Source of the DNA: Bacteroidales bacterium
GTDB lineage: Bacteria; Bacteroidota; Bacteroidia; Bacteroidales; JAFGXI01
DNA: 64,000 nt
Reading direction: 5' to 3'
Assembly: GCA_016936665.1 (NCBI GenBank)
Contig: JAFGXI010000015.1
Span: 1-64,000 of the forward strand
Positions 16,590-27,600 of this stretch are shown here, piece after piece. The translations under genes and the position numbers were made by a program. Within the stretch, counting starts at the first letter, position 1. Each line of letters begins with the position of its first letter. Below the pieces are notes generated by a model. It was not told where the DNA came from. It ran no database searches and saw nothing but the letters and a program-made list of their open reading frames with translations.

Positions 16590-17471
16590 ATGAAACAATC
16601 AAATAGTAATAAGTCCCTTATATACGGAATCAGTGCAGTTCTTTTATGGTCAACTGTTGCGACTGCATTTAAAATTGCATTGAACGAAATCAATCTTTTT
16701 ATGGTGCTGTGGATTGCATCGGTTAGCGCAAGCCTTATTTTATTTGTCTTTTATATTTTCGAAAAAGAAAAAGATCCGATTAAAATAAATGATTGGTTAA
16801 GATCTTCGATTAATGGGTTATTTAATCCTTTTGTTTATTATTTAGTGTTGTTCAAAGCCTACGATTTGTTACCTGCGCAAGTCGCTCAACCACTTAATTA
16901 TACTTGGCCGATTGTTCTGACTATATTAAGTGCATTAATTTTTAAGCTGAAGGTTCATTGGAACACTTGGTTAGGCTTATTACTTTCTTTTGGTGGTGTT
17001 ATGCTAATCTCCAATCCCTTTGGGAACGTTCAATTTAATTGGTTAGGTGTTAGCCTGGCTGTTGGCAGTTCGTTAATTTGGAGTACTTATTGGCTATTAA
17101 ATTACAAAGACCATAGGAAAGAATCTTCGAAACTCATGCTTAATTTTTTAATGGGAAGTATTTATATTAGTTTGCTATTGCTATTTGAGCCTTCGAATTT
17201 TCATTTTACTTTTAAAGGATTAGTTTCTAGCATTTACATTGGCTGGTTCGAGATGGGAATTACTTTCTTTTTATGGATGAAGGCATTAAAGCTAAGTGAG
17301 CATCCAGGTAAAATTGCCAATATTGTTTTTTTGTCCCCATTTATTTCTTTTATTTTTATAGCTATTATTTTAAAAGAAGATATACATTGGTACACCATCG
17401 TAGGTTTATTGACAATTATCTTGGGAATAGTTGCGCAAAAAGTATTCAGTAAAACAAAGGCAAAGCTTTGA
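16590..17471 (+). CDS. EamA/DMT-family transporter
   Basis: 293 residues with ten predicted membrane helices in two EamA repeats. Repeat one opens with SLIYGISAVLLWSTVATAFK and has the family's PLNYTWPIVLTILSALIF segment; the second repeat contains SSLIWSTYWLLNYKD and FLSPFISFIFIAIILKED. These exporters move small metabolites or amino acids, but the substrate cannot be predicted. The stop overlaps the ruvC start by four bases (TTGA), so the two genes are probably co-transcribed and possibly translationally coupled. Confidence 0.88.
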   Translation: MKQSNSNKSLIYGISAVLLWSTVATAFKIALNEINLFMVLWIASVSASLILFVFYIFEKEKDPIKINDWLRSSINGLFNPFVYYLVLFKAYDLLPAQVAQPLNYTWPIVLTILSALIFKLKVHWNTWLGLLLSFGGVMLISNPFGNVQFNWLGVSLAVGSSLIWSTYWLLNYKDHRKESSKLMLNFLMGSIYISLLLLFEPSNFHFTFKGLVSSIYIGWFEMGITFFLWMKALKLSEHPGKIANIVFLSPFISFIFIAIILKEDIHWYTIVGLLTIILGIVAQKVFSKTKAKL

Positions 17472-18031
17472 CATCAAAACAATACGATAGAATAATTTTA
17501 GGTATTGACCCGGGAACCCAACTTATGGGTTACGGAATAATAGGTATACAAAAACAAAATGTTGAGTTGATAATAATGGGAGTTATCGAGCTAAAAAAAA
17601 TGACTGATCCATACTTAAAACTTAAACATATTTTCGAACGAACGTTACACTTAATTGACACTTATAAACCTGATGAATTAGCTATCGAGTCTCCATTTTT
17701 AGGAAAAAATCCACAATCGATGCACAAACTGGGCAGAGCACAAGGTGCTGCCATTGCGGCATGCTTGCAAAGAGAACTTAGCATCACAGAATATGCGCCT
17801 CTTAAAATTAAGCAAAGTATTACAGGGAACGGAATGGCAAAAAAAGATACCGTGGCTAAAATGCTACAAAACGTGTTACATTTCGAAAAAATTCCAGACG
17901 ATTTAGATGCAACCGACGGGCTTGCCGCTGCAATGTGTCATTTTTATCAAAACAAAATAAGCACATCCAATAAAGGAACTTCTTCTTGGAAAAGCTTTAT
18001 TAATAATAACTCAAATAGATTAAAAGGTTAA
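17468..18031 (+). CDS. ruvC: Holliday junction resolvase RuvC
   Basis: 187-residue endonuclease that cuts four-way junctions together with RuvAB. Catalytic carboxylates are visible in LGIDPGTQLMGYG (first Asp, about residue 14), LAIESPFLG (Glu, about 76) and the late DDLDATDGLAAAMCH pair (about 146-160). Length is usual. The start is a TTG at 17468 overlapping the EamA stop; there is no ATG that would keep the first catalytic Asp, so TTG is required. The 3' end converges on the HIT gene and shares a TTAA with its stop. Confidence 0.93.
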   Translation: MTSKQYDRIILGIDPGTQLMGYGIIGIQKQNVELIIMGVIELKKMTDPYLKLKHIFERTLHLIDTYKPDELAIESPFLGKNPQSMHKLGRAQGAAIAACLQRELSITEYAPLKIKQSITGNGMAKKDTVAKMLQNVLHFEKIPDDLDATDGLAAAMCHFYQNKISTSNKGTSSWKSFINNNSNRLKG

Positions 18032-18420
18032 ATTGCTTCTATAATTGCCTGAGCAATAGATTTCATCTCCGTATCTTCCAGTTTAAGTTTTGGTTTAGAA
18101 AAATCAATATCTGTAACCGAATTGATAGGTACCAAATGAATATGTGTATGAGGGACTTCTAATCCAATTACAGCAATGCCAATACGTTTACATGGAATTA
18201 CTTTCTCAACAGCTTTTGCTACCTTTTTTGAAAAAACATGTAAGTCTGATAAGATATCGTCTTCAAGATTAAAAATATAATCGACAGGTATTTTGGGCAC
18301 CACAAGTACATGACCTTTTGCGATAGGGAAAACATCTAAAAAAGCGATGAAACGTTCATCCTCGGCAACAATATATGCAGGAATTTCACGATTAATTATT
18401 TTAGTAAATATGGTTGACAT
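18028..18420 (-). CDS. HIT-family nucleotide-binding protein
   Basis: 130 residues with the histidine-triad motif H-T-H-I-H-L-V-P-I (about residues 98-106) and the N-terminal IFTKIINREIPAYIVAEDERFIAFLD, trimmed here to the strand-helix core typical of HINT/HIT hydrolases. These enzymes hydrolyse nucleoside phosphoramidates or dinucleoside polyphosphates. The gene begins three bases after the greA stop, a conserved Bacteroidota pairing, so it is almost certainly co-transcribed with greA. Confidence 0.93.
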   Translation of the reverse strand: MSTIFTKIINREIPAYIVAEDERFIAFLDVFPIAKGHVLVVPKIPVDYIFNLEDDILSDLHVFSKKVAKAVEKVIPCKRIGIAVIGLEVPHTHIHLVPINSVTDIDFSKPKLKLEDTEMKSIAQAIIEAI

Positions 18421-18423
18421 GGT

Positions 18424-18897
18424 TTAGAATCCGATTTCAATTATTTCAAATTTTATAAGACCTGCCGGTGCAGTAACCTCAACCACATCGCCAACTTTAT
18501 GCCCTAATAGAGCTTTGGCAATTGGAGTATTAATAGACAGCTTTTTATTTTTCAGATCAGCTTCTGTCTCCGAAACAAGAGTATACTCCATCGCTGTATT
18601 ATTAGCCAAATTTTTAATTTTTACTTTATTGAGAATCTGAACAGCATCTGTACTTAATTTCGATTCGTCGATGATTCTAGAATTTCTTATCACTTCTTCT
18701 AGTTGAGCTATTTTCATTTCAAGCAAACCTTGTGCTTCTTTTGCAGCATCGTATTCAGCATTTTCAGATAGATCGCCTTTATCTCTTGCATCAGCTATTT
18801 GTTGAGAAATAGAAGGTCTCTCAACACTAACTAATCTAGTATATTCATCCTTTAAATTTTGTAGCCCTTCTTTAGTTATATAGTTTACTGTACTCAT
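18424..18897 (-). CDS. greA: Transcription elongation factor GreA
   Basis: 157-residue cleavage factor that rescues backtracked RNA polymerase. The N-terminal coiled coil carries the family motif GDLSENAEYDAAKEAQGLLE (about residues 40-59; the D and E at the coil tip are the catalytic acids), and the C-terminal FKBP-like domain has YTLVSETEADLKNKKLS-type and INTPIAKALLGHKVGDVVEV text. Start set at 18897 (MSTVNYITKEG), not 18924, to match the family N-terminus. Confidence 0.95.
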   Translation of the reverse strand: MSTVNYITKEGLQNLKDEYTRLVSVERPSISQQIADARDKGDLSENAEYDAAKEAQGLLEMKIAQLEEVIRNSRIIDESKLSTDAVQILNKVKIKNLANNTAMEYTLVSETEADLKNKKLSINTPIAKALLGHKVGDVVEVTAPAGLIKFEIIEIGF

Positions 18898-18921
18898 AAT
18901 AAAACAGATTTGTATAATTAA

Positions 18922-18949
18922 CAAAAAAGAATCCCGATTAACATCGGGA
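18922..18949 (-). terminator. Intrinsic terminator of the TonB receptor/PorV-like operon
   Basis: On the minus strand, a 7-bp stem (TCCCGAT with ATCGGGA) around a 4-base loop, followed by C and six T (18928-18923). It lies 33 bases downstream of the PorV-like stop and 25 bases before the greA ATG, so it separates the two units. Confidence 0.75.
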
Positions 18950-18981
18950 CTCTCTCCTTGTGTTGCAAATATAATAAAAAA

Positions 18982-20076
18982 TTACAATATAATTCTAGCG
19001 CCTATAGTATGAATACCGTTAAAATTAACAGTAGCTCTGTAAGAATAGTCAATACCAATGTAAGAGCCTTCTTCTTTGTTTATAGGCACTTTTATTGTAG
19101 CACCTACTGAAGGCCCTGTGTAGACAATTTCTCTAAACTCTTCGCTAGTTATTTCTTCTTCGTATAAATAGCCCGCTCTCAATTGAAATAGATTTCTAAA
19201 TGAATATTCTACACCTAGTGATGCTTGATCTTTTGTAAACGAATTAGAGATAAATGCTGCTGATACTGTTAGCATATGGTCACTGACTATTTTATTTGTA
19301 ACAGTATCTATAGCTGAAGTTAATCTAAAATCATAAGCCAAACCAAGCATTAGTTGAGTTGGCATTTCAAAATCTTGAGAACGATACTGTAATGACATTG
19401 GGACATCGTCATTCGATTGACCTTTGAAGGAAATACCATCACCAGTATATTTCATTGTAGGTCCGACATTTTTTAATGTGATACCGAATTTAAAATTATC
19501 ACGATTTTTTTTGCCTAATTTATTCTTCCCAAGACCTGTTCTGTAAATGATACCGGCGTCTAATGCTATTCCTGTGGCTTTAACATCTGAAATACCTTCT
19601 GAAATAATTTTTATGTTAAATCCTCCATAAATGCTATTAGAAAACTCTTTTGCAAAGCCAGCAGAAATAGTTGTGTAATTGATGTTAAAAGTACCATTGC
19701 CACCTTCCGGATTATCTACTGTAGTTCTCTCTATATCGCCAAAAGAAAAGCTGGTTACTCCTAGCGTTAATGCATTAGTTTCTCCTATTTTTTGTGCTAA
19801 ACCAAAATTATTAATCCCAATACCAGATCCGGAAAGCCAACGAGTATGCACAAATGCCAATTCAGTCTTTTTGGTAAATGCTGCACCAGCTATATTTTGA
19901 TACATTGCTTCTATACCAGTAACTGAAGCTACACTGCTACTTGCTAAGCCTGAACTTCTGCCCCAAGCATTAACGTAACTTTCTGTTGAGCCTGCTTGTC
20001 CAATCCTTTGCTCATTTCCGGCGTATAATGACGTCGAAATTGCAAATAATATAACTAAGATTTTTGTATATTTCAT
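18982..20076 (-). CDS. PorV/PorQ-family outer-membrane barrel protein
   Basis: 364 residues: signal peptide MKYTKILVILFAISTSLYAG, then a FadL-like beta-barrel of alternating amphipathic strands. The N-terminal GSTESYVNAWGRSSGLASSS and GIEAMYQNIAGAAFTKKTEL are the PorV/PorQ family text, where a conserved 'G-x-E-A-x-x-x-N-P/I-A-G' turn opens the barrel. PorV works as a shuttle for type IX-secreted cargo. This gene is third in an operon after a large secreted protein with a T9SS-like C-terminus, so it may be a dedicated carrier for that protein, distinct from the general PorV. A terminator follows. Confidence 0.85.
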   Translation of the reverse strand: MKYTKILVILFAISTSLYAGNEQRIGQAGSTESYVNAWGRSSGLASSSVASVTGIEAMYQNIAGAAFTKKTELAFVHTRWLSGSGIGINNFGLAQKIGETNALTLGVTSFSFGDIERTTVDNPEGGNGTFNINYTTISAGFAKEFSNSIYGGFNIKIISEGISDVKATGIALDAGIIYRTGLGKNKLGKKNRDNFKFGITLKNVGPTMKYTGDGISFKGQSNDDVPMSLQYRSQDFEMPTQLMLGLAYDFRLTSAIDTVTNKIVSDHMLTVSAAFISNSFTKDQASLGVEYSFRNLFQLRAGYLYEEEITSEEFREIVYTGPSVGATIKVPINKEEGSYIGIDYSYRATVNFNGIHTIGARIIL

Positions 20077-20088
20077 CTGTACTTGTTA

Positions 20089-23000
20089 TTAAATATTATC
20101 TAAATCAATTGGTCTTAGTACGCCGAACCATTTTAATATTTTTTCACCAACGCCTGGCACATTAATATGAATAATATAAACACCGCCTGCTATTTCAATA
20201 TCATATTCGTTCTTTAAATCCCAGTCTAAATATGTTAGTGGTGAAGATTTTTCGAAACGTCTAACCAAGCTACCACCTATATTATATATACTTATAGTAC
20301 AATTTTCGGGTAAATTTGTAAACTTAACTAATTTTTGAGTTTGTTTTAACTCATATGAATCGTATGCATAATAAGGATTTGGTACCACATTAATATAATC
20401 TAAAGCTGATTTTGCAACATCACTTAAATTATCTTTTCTTCCCTTGCCAATAGTACTCACATAGAACATTGGTGCATTGTCATTCAATGATAAACTATCA
20501 TCTTTAAGAAATGAAGAAGCATTATATAGTGTACCGGAACTATTAGCTGCCCCTTTACCTCTGTATGGGTTTGCCATTCGAATCTTAATATATACATCCG
20601 ATTTTATAAATCCATATGGATCAGAAACATTATCATAATCAGAAAATTGAGGACGAAGCATAGGTCTAGCTAACCAAATAACATTATCATAGACGCCACG
20701 TAGATAGTTTTTTTGATTTGTTGAATTAACCAAAGAAGACTCTGACATTCTAAGTAAAGAATAAACTAAACTACCTTCGTCGTATGAATTCGATTCTAAT
20801 TTTGCATTAGACGTATTACCATTTGCAGGCTTAGCAAAAGAATGCCCCCAGACGTAGATATTATGTTTACCGCCAAAAATTAATTCTCCAGATTGACCAC
20901 CGGTAATACCGTACAAATCTGTATATTCTTTGTAATGAGGATTCCATAGCATATCTGCACCGTTATAAGATCCCCATTTCGAATCTTCGCCAAAGAAAAT
21001 ATTTAAACGTTCGCCTGTTTCAACATCGATGGCATAACCCGGGAACCATCCCATACCTGAATCAGGTAAAAATTTATATCCATAATAATCGATCGAATCT
21101 AAAGCATTTGGATTTACAGGTTTACCATTTCTATAGACGGACTTAGCCCTTCTTAATCTGAATTTTTTTGCGCCTCCCTGAGATGGTCCTGCAACTTCGT
21201 CGGAAGTACCACCAGTAGCATCAAACTCACACATTTCTACAACCGGACATCTTGTCCACTTAGTAGTATCTTTTGTTATTACAAAATCAATACTTGAATT
21301 ACGCTTATACTGATCGAATTTAGCATCTTGCGCATCATCAAAATTTAAATAATAACCTGGTTGGTAAACAAGCGGGTAACTAATATTGTCAACAGATACA
21401 ACTCGGTAAGGAGCAAATAATCCATCGACAATATTTGTCCAATTACCATTAGGGTCTATAAAAATCGAACTATTGACTTGATTGGAATTATAAGGAGAAT
21501 CATCTTCATCTGTTATACCTGAACGTATCCAATTGTAAGCTGATTCGCCATCTTGATCTTTGACTTGTTTAATCCAATACTGTGAAGGATCTGAATAAAC
21601 AATCTCAGAAGTTATATAACCATTTGCAGTGTTATAATTTGCGGTTGTAACATTCGTACCAGGTCCAGGATATGGAACTTGATTAATTTGTACAGAGATC
21701 CCCAAGTCGAAAATTATTTGGTCATTTTCGTAAACAATCGATTTTGTTGAATAATAACAATTTTCCGGGTAAACTTTATAGTCCTTAACTGTTAATGGAT
21801 CAACTTTGAAAGTATCAGCATTGTAATTTTGAATAGAATTGTATTCGTATAAAACATTTTTAATTCCTTCAAATACATTTGTACCATATAAGTTGTCAAG
21901 TTTTACTGCCAACGAATCGTTAACCATCTGATAAATAACAGTATCAATAGAAATTGAATCTTGACTTGAAGAATATATATACCATTGAGCATCAGTTATT
22001 AAACCATTATCTCTTTCATAAAGAGCTTTAGAATATTGAACACTATCAAACCTTAATGTATAAACGTCCTCCTTTATGTTTAAAGGATCAACGACTTTTA
22101 CCTTAATAGGTCCTTTACCGGCATTATATTGAACTATATTTGTTTTCCATGGATAACCTGACATGATTCTATTTATAGTTGTAGAACTTAAATCTAAATC
22201 ATTATTACCATTACCCATACCTTCAACCATAGTAATTTGTAACTCATCGCCATAGGCACTATTAATTTCAGAGCCGCCCTCTAATTGAGTATTCATATGT
22301 GGGATTGCCATATATGTTTTAATACTGCCCGACGCTCCTTTTCTACCTCTTAAGTATTGATATTTTTGACCATCTAAGGTTGCCCCGTCATTTTGATCGT
22401 ACGTTTTGTAGTTGTTATAGGCGTATGCTACTGCTACATAATAATACTTTTTATGAGGAACAAGTGCTTTTTCTGCAGTAGCAAAAGCATCTTCTGTTAA
22501 TTTGAACGAATGCTGAATTCCAGTGTTATTACCAGAAACCATTAATTGTGCAGATATTTTCCCTGTTTCAGCATCAGTTGGATAATTAATTATTGTACTA
22601 ACATCATTTTTAATATCGCACTGAAAAACCAATCGCGAGAATGCAGGATCATCTAAATCTGCAGTAGTAACACTGACGTCTTTAACTTGAAATATTTGAT
22701 ACCCTTCAAACTTATAATTGCTATTACAGTCCGTGTTTTCCGGTGGGCAAACAATAAACGGATCAGTTGCATCATAATCTTCGGGATATTCGAGATAGTT
22801 ATTCGATTTATTTTTCACATTGTAAATTTGAAAAATTAGCTCCTTGTGTAATTCAGTAATTTTTAAGTCCGGGGCGTCAGGGCCATCGATCATTTTAAAG
22901 CAAACATCGAATAATCGTTGAGCTTTATCATCGGCTTCTTGAACTTTTTTAACTGAAGCAAAAGGGCCTCCTGAGGTAGCACGTGCCCATACCATACCCA

Positions 23001-24627
23001 CAGTAATATCATTAACAGCACCGGGTTCTAAAGTAAATGGACCTGCTGATTGAACAAAACGCTTATCATCAGGGTCATTAGCTTCATTTTCTTCAGTCCA
23101 ACCATCAGGGGTAACATAGTTAGGATCTATCCCTTCTGTCCCCCATAAATATGGATCTGTTACCCCTGGAAACATAAAATGAGTCGCAGTTCCTCCTCCC
23201 ACAGTATATCCTGTTCCTCCAAAAGTTAAAGGTCTATTGTCAGTCCAAAAACCCCTTAAATAATTATAATAATCTTGAGCAGCATCAGGGTCGCCGGTAG
23301 CACCAGCGCCATTTATAAAGTAAATAAACCTTCTCATTCCCCATCTTTCATTACCACCTATCGAGTCACCAAAATTTAAACCATTGATACTACCGTTATA
23401 GACCCCATCATCGTCGGTAGTATATAACATTCCAGGTGTAATTTGATCTGTAGGGAAGCCTTGTTCGTCGAGGATAAAGGCAGATGGTCTATCGACTGTA
23501 TCGCCATTATAAACCCATGGATCCATATAAGGACCTTCAAAAAAGTCTACGCCAATTGCCGGTGGTTGAGCCCCATAGGTATTTCCATTACCTGTACCAT
23601 CCATATCGTCACCGTTGTACAAATAACCTAATCCTCTGGTTACATCACATCCTACATAATCATCTTCAGGATCTCCCAAATCAGCATCGGTCCATACGCC
23701 AAAATAGGTATTGTATAAAGTATAAGTAGATCTATTGAGTAACGCATAGTTACCAAAAGTCATATTATTTAACTCATCGGCAGTAGCAAAAGCAAAATAT
23801 TGTGCTCTAATCTCCATCCCTATTGCATCGCCATTTGTTTCTGTATGGATATTTCCTTTATCGTTATAAATCCAATACATTGTGTAGTCACCATACAATC
23901 TAGGGACTCTATCTTCACGAGATGTACCACATTTTTCAATACCATCTAAATCGAAATAAGGGTAATCTCCACCACTTTCAGGATTATAATCCCCATTGCC
24001 ATCATTATCGAAGAAAGGAGCTAAATAATAATCGTAGCCAAGACTCGATGGTGCGTTGTAATCATCGCCATGAGCAGGCCATTCTAAAATTATTTCCGGT
24101 ATTGTATAAGTAGAAAATTGATCTGCTAAAGTAGCTCCATCACCATTCAATACTGCAGTAATATACGCTCTAAATTCAGAAACTTCTTGTCTTGAAACAA
24201 CAAAGTGTCTGTCCCAAGCATTACAAACTTCGAGCGAAGTGGTCGACTGATTCATGCCATTAACAATTAACGGACCTGTCCAATAATCTACACCACCTGA
24301 CCTAAATCTTAATGCAGCCATTTTTAATTGGTCATTAATGTCGGTTCCACCCATCCAAATTGCGCCGGCAAATAAAGAAGTTTTACCGGATCCTTTAGGC
24401 ACTTCGTATTTTGGTGTACCTACCAAATCCCACCACATGTCTCCACCGGTGTGAATTAAGGCGCGAACGTTATTGTATTCTATGGTCGTTGAAGTTGTAG
24501 CACGATTACAAGCAGAAGCATTTGTCGACCTGTCATTATTCTGTTTATTCCAACTTCGATCATGGTAAGCATTCGCTTGGTTTAAGAATGCTAAATAAAG
24601 TCCTAATAATAATAGTATATGTCTCAT
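20089..24627 (-). CDS. Large secreted protein with C-terminal FlgD/T9SS-like domain
   Basis: 1512 residues: signal peptide MRHILLLLGLYLAFLNQANA, then a long aspartate- and glycine-rich chain with repeated calcium-loop-like text (for example YNGDDMDGTGNG). The last 100 residues (VVPNPYYAYDSYEL then FTNLPENCTISIYNIGGSLV and AGGVYIIHINVPGVGEK) are an Ig-like FlgD/T9SS-type module. It ends LKWFGVLRPIDLDNI rather than the basic tail of the usual type-A signal, so export by T9SS is likely but not proven. It sits 16 bases after the TonB receptor and 12 bases before the PorV-like gene. I do not recognise any catalytic domain; surface-exposed adhesion or nutrient capture would fit. Confidence 0.8.
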   Translation of the reverse strand: MRHILLLLGLYLAFLNQANAYHDRSWNKQNNDRSTNASACNRATTSTTIEYNNVRALIHTGGDMWWDLVGTPKYEVPKGSGKTSLFAGAIWMGGTDINDQLKMAALRFRSGGVDYWTGPLIVNGMNQSTTSLEVCNAWDRHFVVSRQEVSEFRAYITAVLNGDGATLADQFSTYTIPEIILEWPAHGDDYNAPSSLGYDYYLAPFFDNDGNGDYNPESGGDYPYFDLDGIEKCGTSREDRVPRLYGDYTMYWIYNDKGNIHTETNGDAIGMEIRAQYFAFATADELNNMTFGNYALLNRSTYTLYNTYFGVWTDADLGDPEDDYVGCDVTRGLGYLYNGDDMDGTGNGNTYGAQPPAIGVDFFEGPYMDPWVYNGDTVDRPSAFILDEQGFPTDQITPGMLYTTDDDGVYNGSINGLNFGDSIGGNERWGMRRFIYFINGAGATGDPDAAQDYYNYLRGFWTDNRPLTFGGTGYTVGGGTATHFMFPGVTDPYLWGTEGIDPNYVTPDGWTEENEANDPDDKRFVQSAGPFTLEPGAVNDITVGMVWARATSGGPFASVKKVQEADDKAQRLFDVCFKMIDGPDAPDLKITELHKELIFQIYNVKNKSNNYLEYPEDYDATDPFIVCPPENTDCNSNYKFEGYQIFQVKDVSVTTADLDDPAFSRLVFQCDIKNDVSTIINYPTDAETGKISAQLMVSGNNTGIQHSFKLTEDAFATAEKALVPHKKYYYVAVAYAYNNYKTYDQNDGATLDGQKYQYLRGRKGASGSIKTYMAIPHMNTQLEGGSEINSAYGDELQITMVEGMGNGNNDLDLSSTTINRIMSGYPWKTNIVQYNAGKGPIKVKVVDPLNIKEDVYTLRFDSVQYSKALYERDNGLITDAQWYIYSSSQDSISIDTVIYQMVNDSLAVKLDNLYGTNVFEGIKNVLYEYNSIQNYNADTFKVDPLTVKDYKVYPENCYYSTKSIVYENDQIIFDLGISVQINQVPYPGPGTNVTTANYNTANGYITSEIVYSDPSQYWIKQVKDQDGESAYNWIRSGITDEDDSPYNSNQVNSSIFIDPNGNWTNIVDGLFAPYRVVSVDNISYPLVYQPGYYLNFDDAQDAKFDQYKRNSSIDFVITKDTTKWTRCPVVEMCEFDATGGTSDEVAGPSQGGAKKFRLRRAKSVYRNGKPVNPNALDSIDYYGYKFLPDSGMGWFPGYAIDVETGERLNIFFGEDSKWGSYNGADMLWNPHYKEYTDLYGITGGQSGELIFGGKHNIYVWGHSFAKPANGNTSNAKLESNSYDEGSLVYSLLRMSESSLVNSTNQKNYLRGVYDNVIWLARPMLRPQFSDYDNVSDPYGFIKSDVYIKIRMANPYRGKGAANSSGTLYNASSFLKDDSLSLNDNAPMFYVSTIGKGRKDNLSDVAKSALDYINVVPNPYYAYDSYELKQTQKLVKFTNLPENCTISIYNIGGSLVRRFEKSSPLTYLDWDLKNEYDIEIAGGVYIIHINVPGVGEKILKWFGVLRPIDLDNI

Positions 24628-24643
24628 TACCTTTATAAAATTT

Positions 24644-27600
24644 CTAGAAGTTTAATAATAAGCCTAAACGGATAGTCCTTGGCGACATGTAATAACCGTA
24701 CATATCAATACTCATTGAATAATAATTTGAATATGAATACGGATTTAATTGAGCATTAATTTCTGCTTGATTTTTAGCAGTTGTTAAGTATGCATCGTCA
24801 TTAGCATTACCAGTTGTAGAAAATACTTGAAGTGGATTAAAAGTATTAAACAAGTTGAATACGTCTACATACACTTGTAAAGCTAAAGGTGTTTTTTTGT
24901 CTTTACCTTGATTTAACATAAAATCGCGATATATCTTCATATCAACTTTAAAAATTGATGGCATTCTACTTCCGTTTACAGAACCAAGTAATTTATCTGT
25001 TGTAGGATCTTTTTTACTGTATGGGCTACCTGTGCTAAACAAAGGAATAAAAGTTACCCCAGTGTTTTGTAAAATATCTTTACCAAATAAAACAGGTCCA
25101 TTATATGCTTTCCCATCTGCATAAGAATAATCAACCGAACCTTTTATTGTATGTCTTTGATCGAAATCTAAAGGTAAAGTTTGTCTAAGATTTGGTTCAT
25201 CTTGTTTAATTAAATTCAGAGCTGTTTGAGCATCAGAACCAGTTCCATTAGCAAATTGCAAGGTATAACTAATCATCATTCTTACATTACCTGTACGCCT
25301 TAAGTCGTATGTGAAAGTTGCTCCTTTAACTGTACCAAAATCAATATTTTGATATGTAATGTAATTTGTTGGATAAGCTCCGTATATATTTTGCACTTGA
25401 GCCTGTCCGCGCATTTCTCTATAAAAAGCTGCAATCTTTAAAGAAGAAGTATTAGAGATTTTTTGTTGGAACCCTAGTTCATATTCGATCGTTTTTTCGG
25501 GTAAAAGATTAGGGTTATTTATCACATCTTGAGCATATGTTTGAATGTGTAAATATTGAATAGGATTTAGTCTGTTTACGCCAAAAGGTCTTTTAGTCAT
25601 TACATCGTAATGTGCTGAGAATAAAGCCACATCAGAAATCGGAAAAGAAAACGCAATACGAGGCATAATATTCCACTGTGGAACATAATCTGTAAAAGCA
25701 CTTGATTTAAGCTCAGGATTATTTGAAGAAGCTCCGTTAATTGTAGATGTTGGATATAATAATAGGGGCGCTACACCTGTAGAAGAAGCGATTTCATTTG
25801 GGTCATCAATTTGGGTTCCACTAGCATTATACCATTTTATGTTAGCTGGGTCATTTCCTATTCTATAACCATTAATAGAAGACGCTTCGTTGATGTTTAT
25901 TGAATTGGCATATACAATGTAGTCATCTCCAATATTGCTCGGCATTCCATTTAACAAATCAGCATGTGTTGAATTTTTTACATCGGCAACAGTATATGTT
26001 TCATTTAAAGAGTAAGCGTCTTTTAAAACTTGTTGGTTAGCGTCATATCTATCAACACGCACACCAACTCTAAAGATTAAGTCATCGAAAGAAAATTTAT
26101 CTTGTAAGTAGAACGCCAAGTAATTTGGTTTAAAAGCGGCAATAGGTCTGGTTTTGAAGCCATATTCATTAGTTTCATTTAAAAAATCTTCTAACGTAGG
26201 GTTTGTTGTTATTTTATTACCATACACGTCGTAGCCATAATACCCAACAAAACTACTTACATTATCTATACCGATTTTATTACCTTCGTTAATAAGCTCA
26301 TCGGCACTAAAATACTCAACAGCCAAATCACTAGGATCGTATGAATCAACATCAATCCAATTAGTACTATTATATTTTACGGCTTGTCCATCAATGATTG
26401 CGCCTTTTGATTCTAGATATTCTCTAAACTTAATATCAAACATAGACTGGTTTCCCTCAGAATACAACCTATTATAGCTAATCGTATCTTGATTAATAAT
26501 GTTACCATCAGCATCAGTAATGTAGTGTCTGATTGGATTGTCAAGATCTAACTCAGTGATATGCTTATTCATTAAATTATTGGCATGTAACCATAATTCA
26601 ACGGGTGATAAACGATAAGCTCTCTCATCGCGTTGCTCGAATTCAAAACCTATTTGAAACTCATGATTTCCAATGTCCGCTGACCCGTTTCCACTAAAAA
26701 TCATTTGAGAATTATCTGTTATAGCGTAAGCATCGTATGGTGTTCCTGGTGAGTTAAATATGCCATATATTCTATTTGGATTGTAACCATTTAAAAGACC
26801 TCCAACATTAAGCAACAAATCTCTGTTTCTATAATATATAGAACCTTTGTCAAACAAACTATAATAATTTTCGGTATATGTGGCTAATTCTTCATTGTAC
26901 TGACTAGGTGTATAATCGATTAAAGTATCTGCATATCCGTTCATAACATATATACCATGAGGATATCCTTCTAGTTGTGTGGTATATTCATAGGTTGGCA
27001 TTTTATAGGTTTTAAAAGTTCCGACATGCCCATACTTAAAAAAGTCAGTATCGAAGTCCTTATTAAAGCTTTTGTAGTATTCTTTTTCATAGCTTCCCAC
27101 CAACTCATAATAAATATTTTTTAAAACTGATGCTGATTTTTTTTCTTCCTCCTCAGTCTTATTCGCTAATTTATGAACAACTCTACCATTAACTTGCCAG
27201 TTATTATAGTTTCTATGTCCATTATTCTCAGAGTTCATTACAGAATTTCTAAACGAATATAAATCCCTAGAGTAATATCTGTATCTGCCACCAACAGAAA
27301 GGATAAGATTATCTGTTACATTAATATTAATTTTCGCTGTAGAATTTACACTTAACAATGAATTGTTTGGTTTAGCCTTAATATTTTCGAATTGATCTTC
27401 ACCATAATACTCTGAAGCATAAGTAACGATATCTAAACCTTCTTGTTGAGGTGAAGATATAATAGGGTGAGCTAAATTATTCTCTCTAACACCGTCTTTT
27501 GCAACCCATGTACCATTGATATCAGGATCGACATCTCTTTGATAATTAACATCTCCTGTAACCAAAAAACCAACAATAGGTTTTTTATTAATTTTTAAAG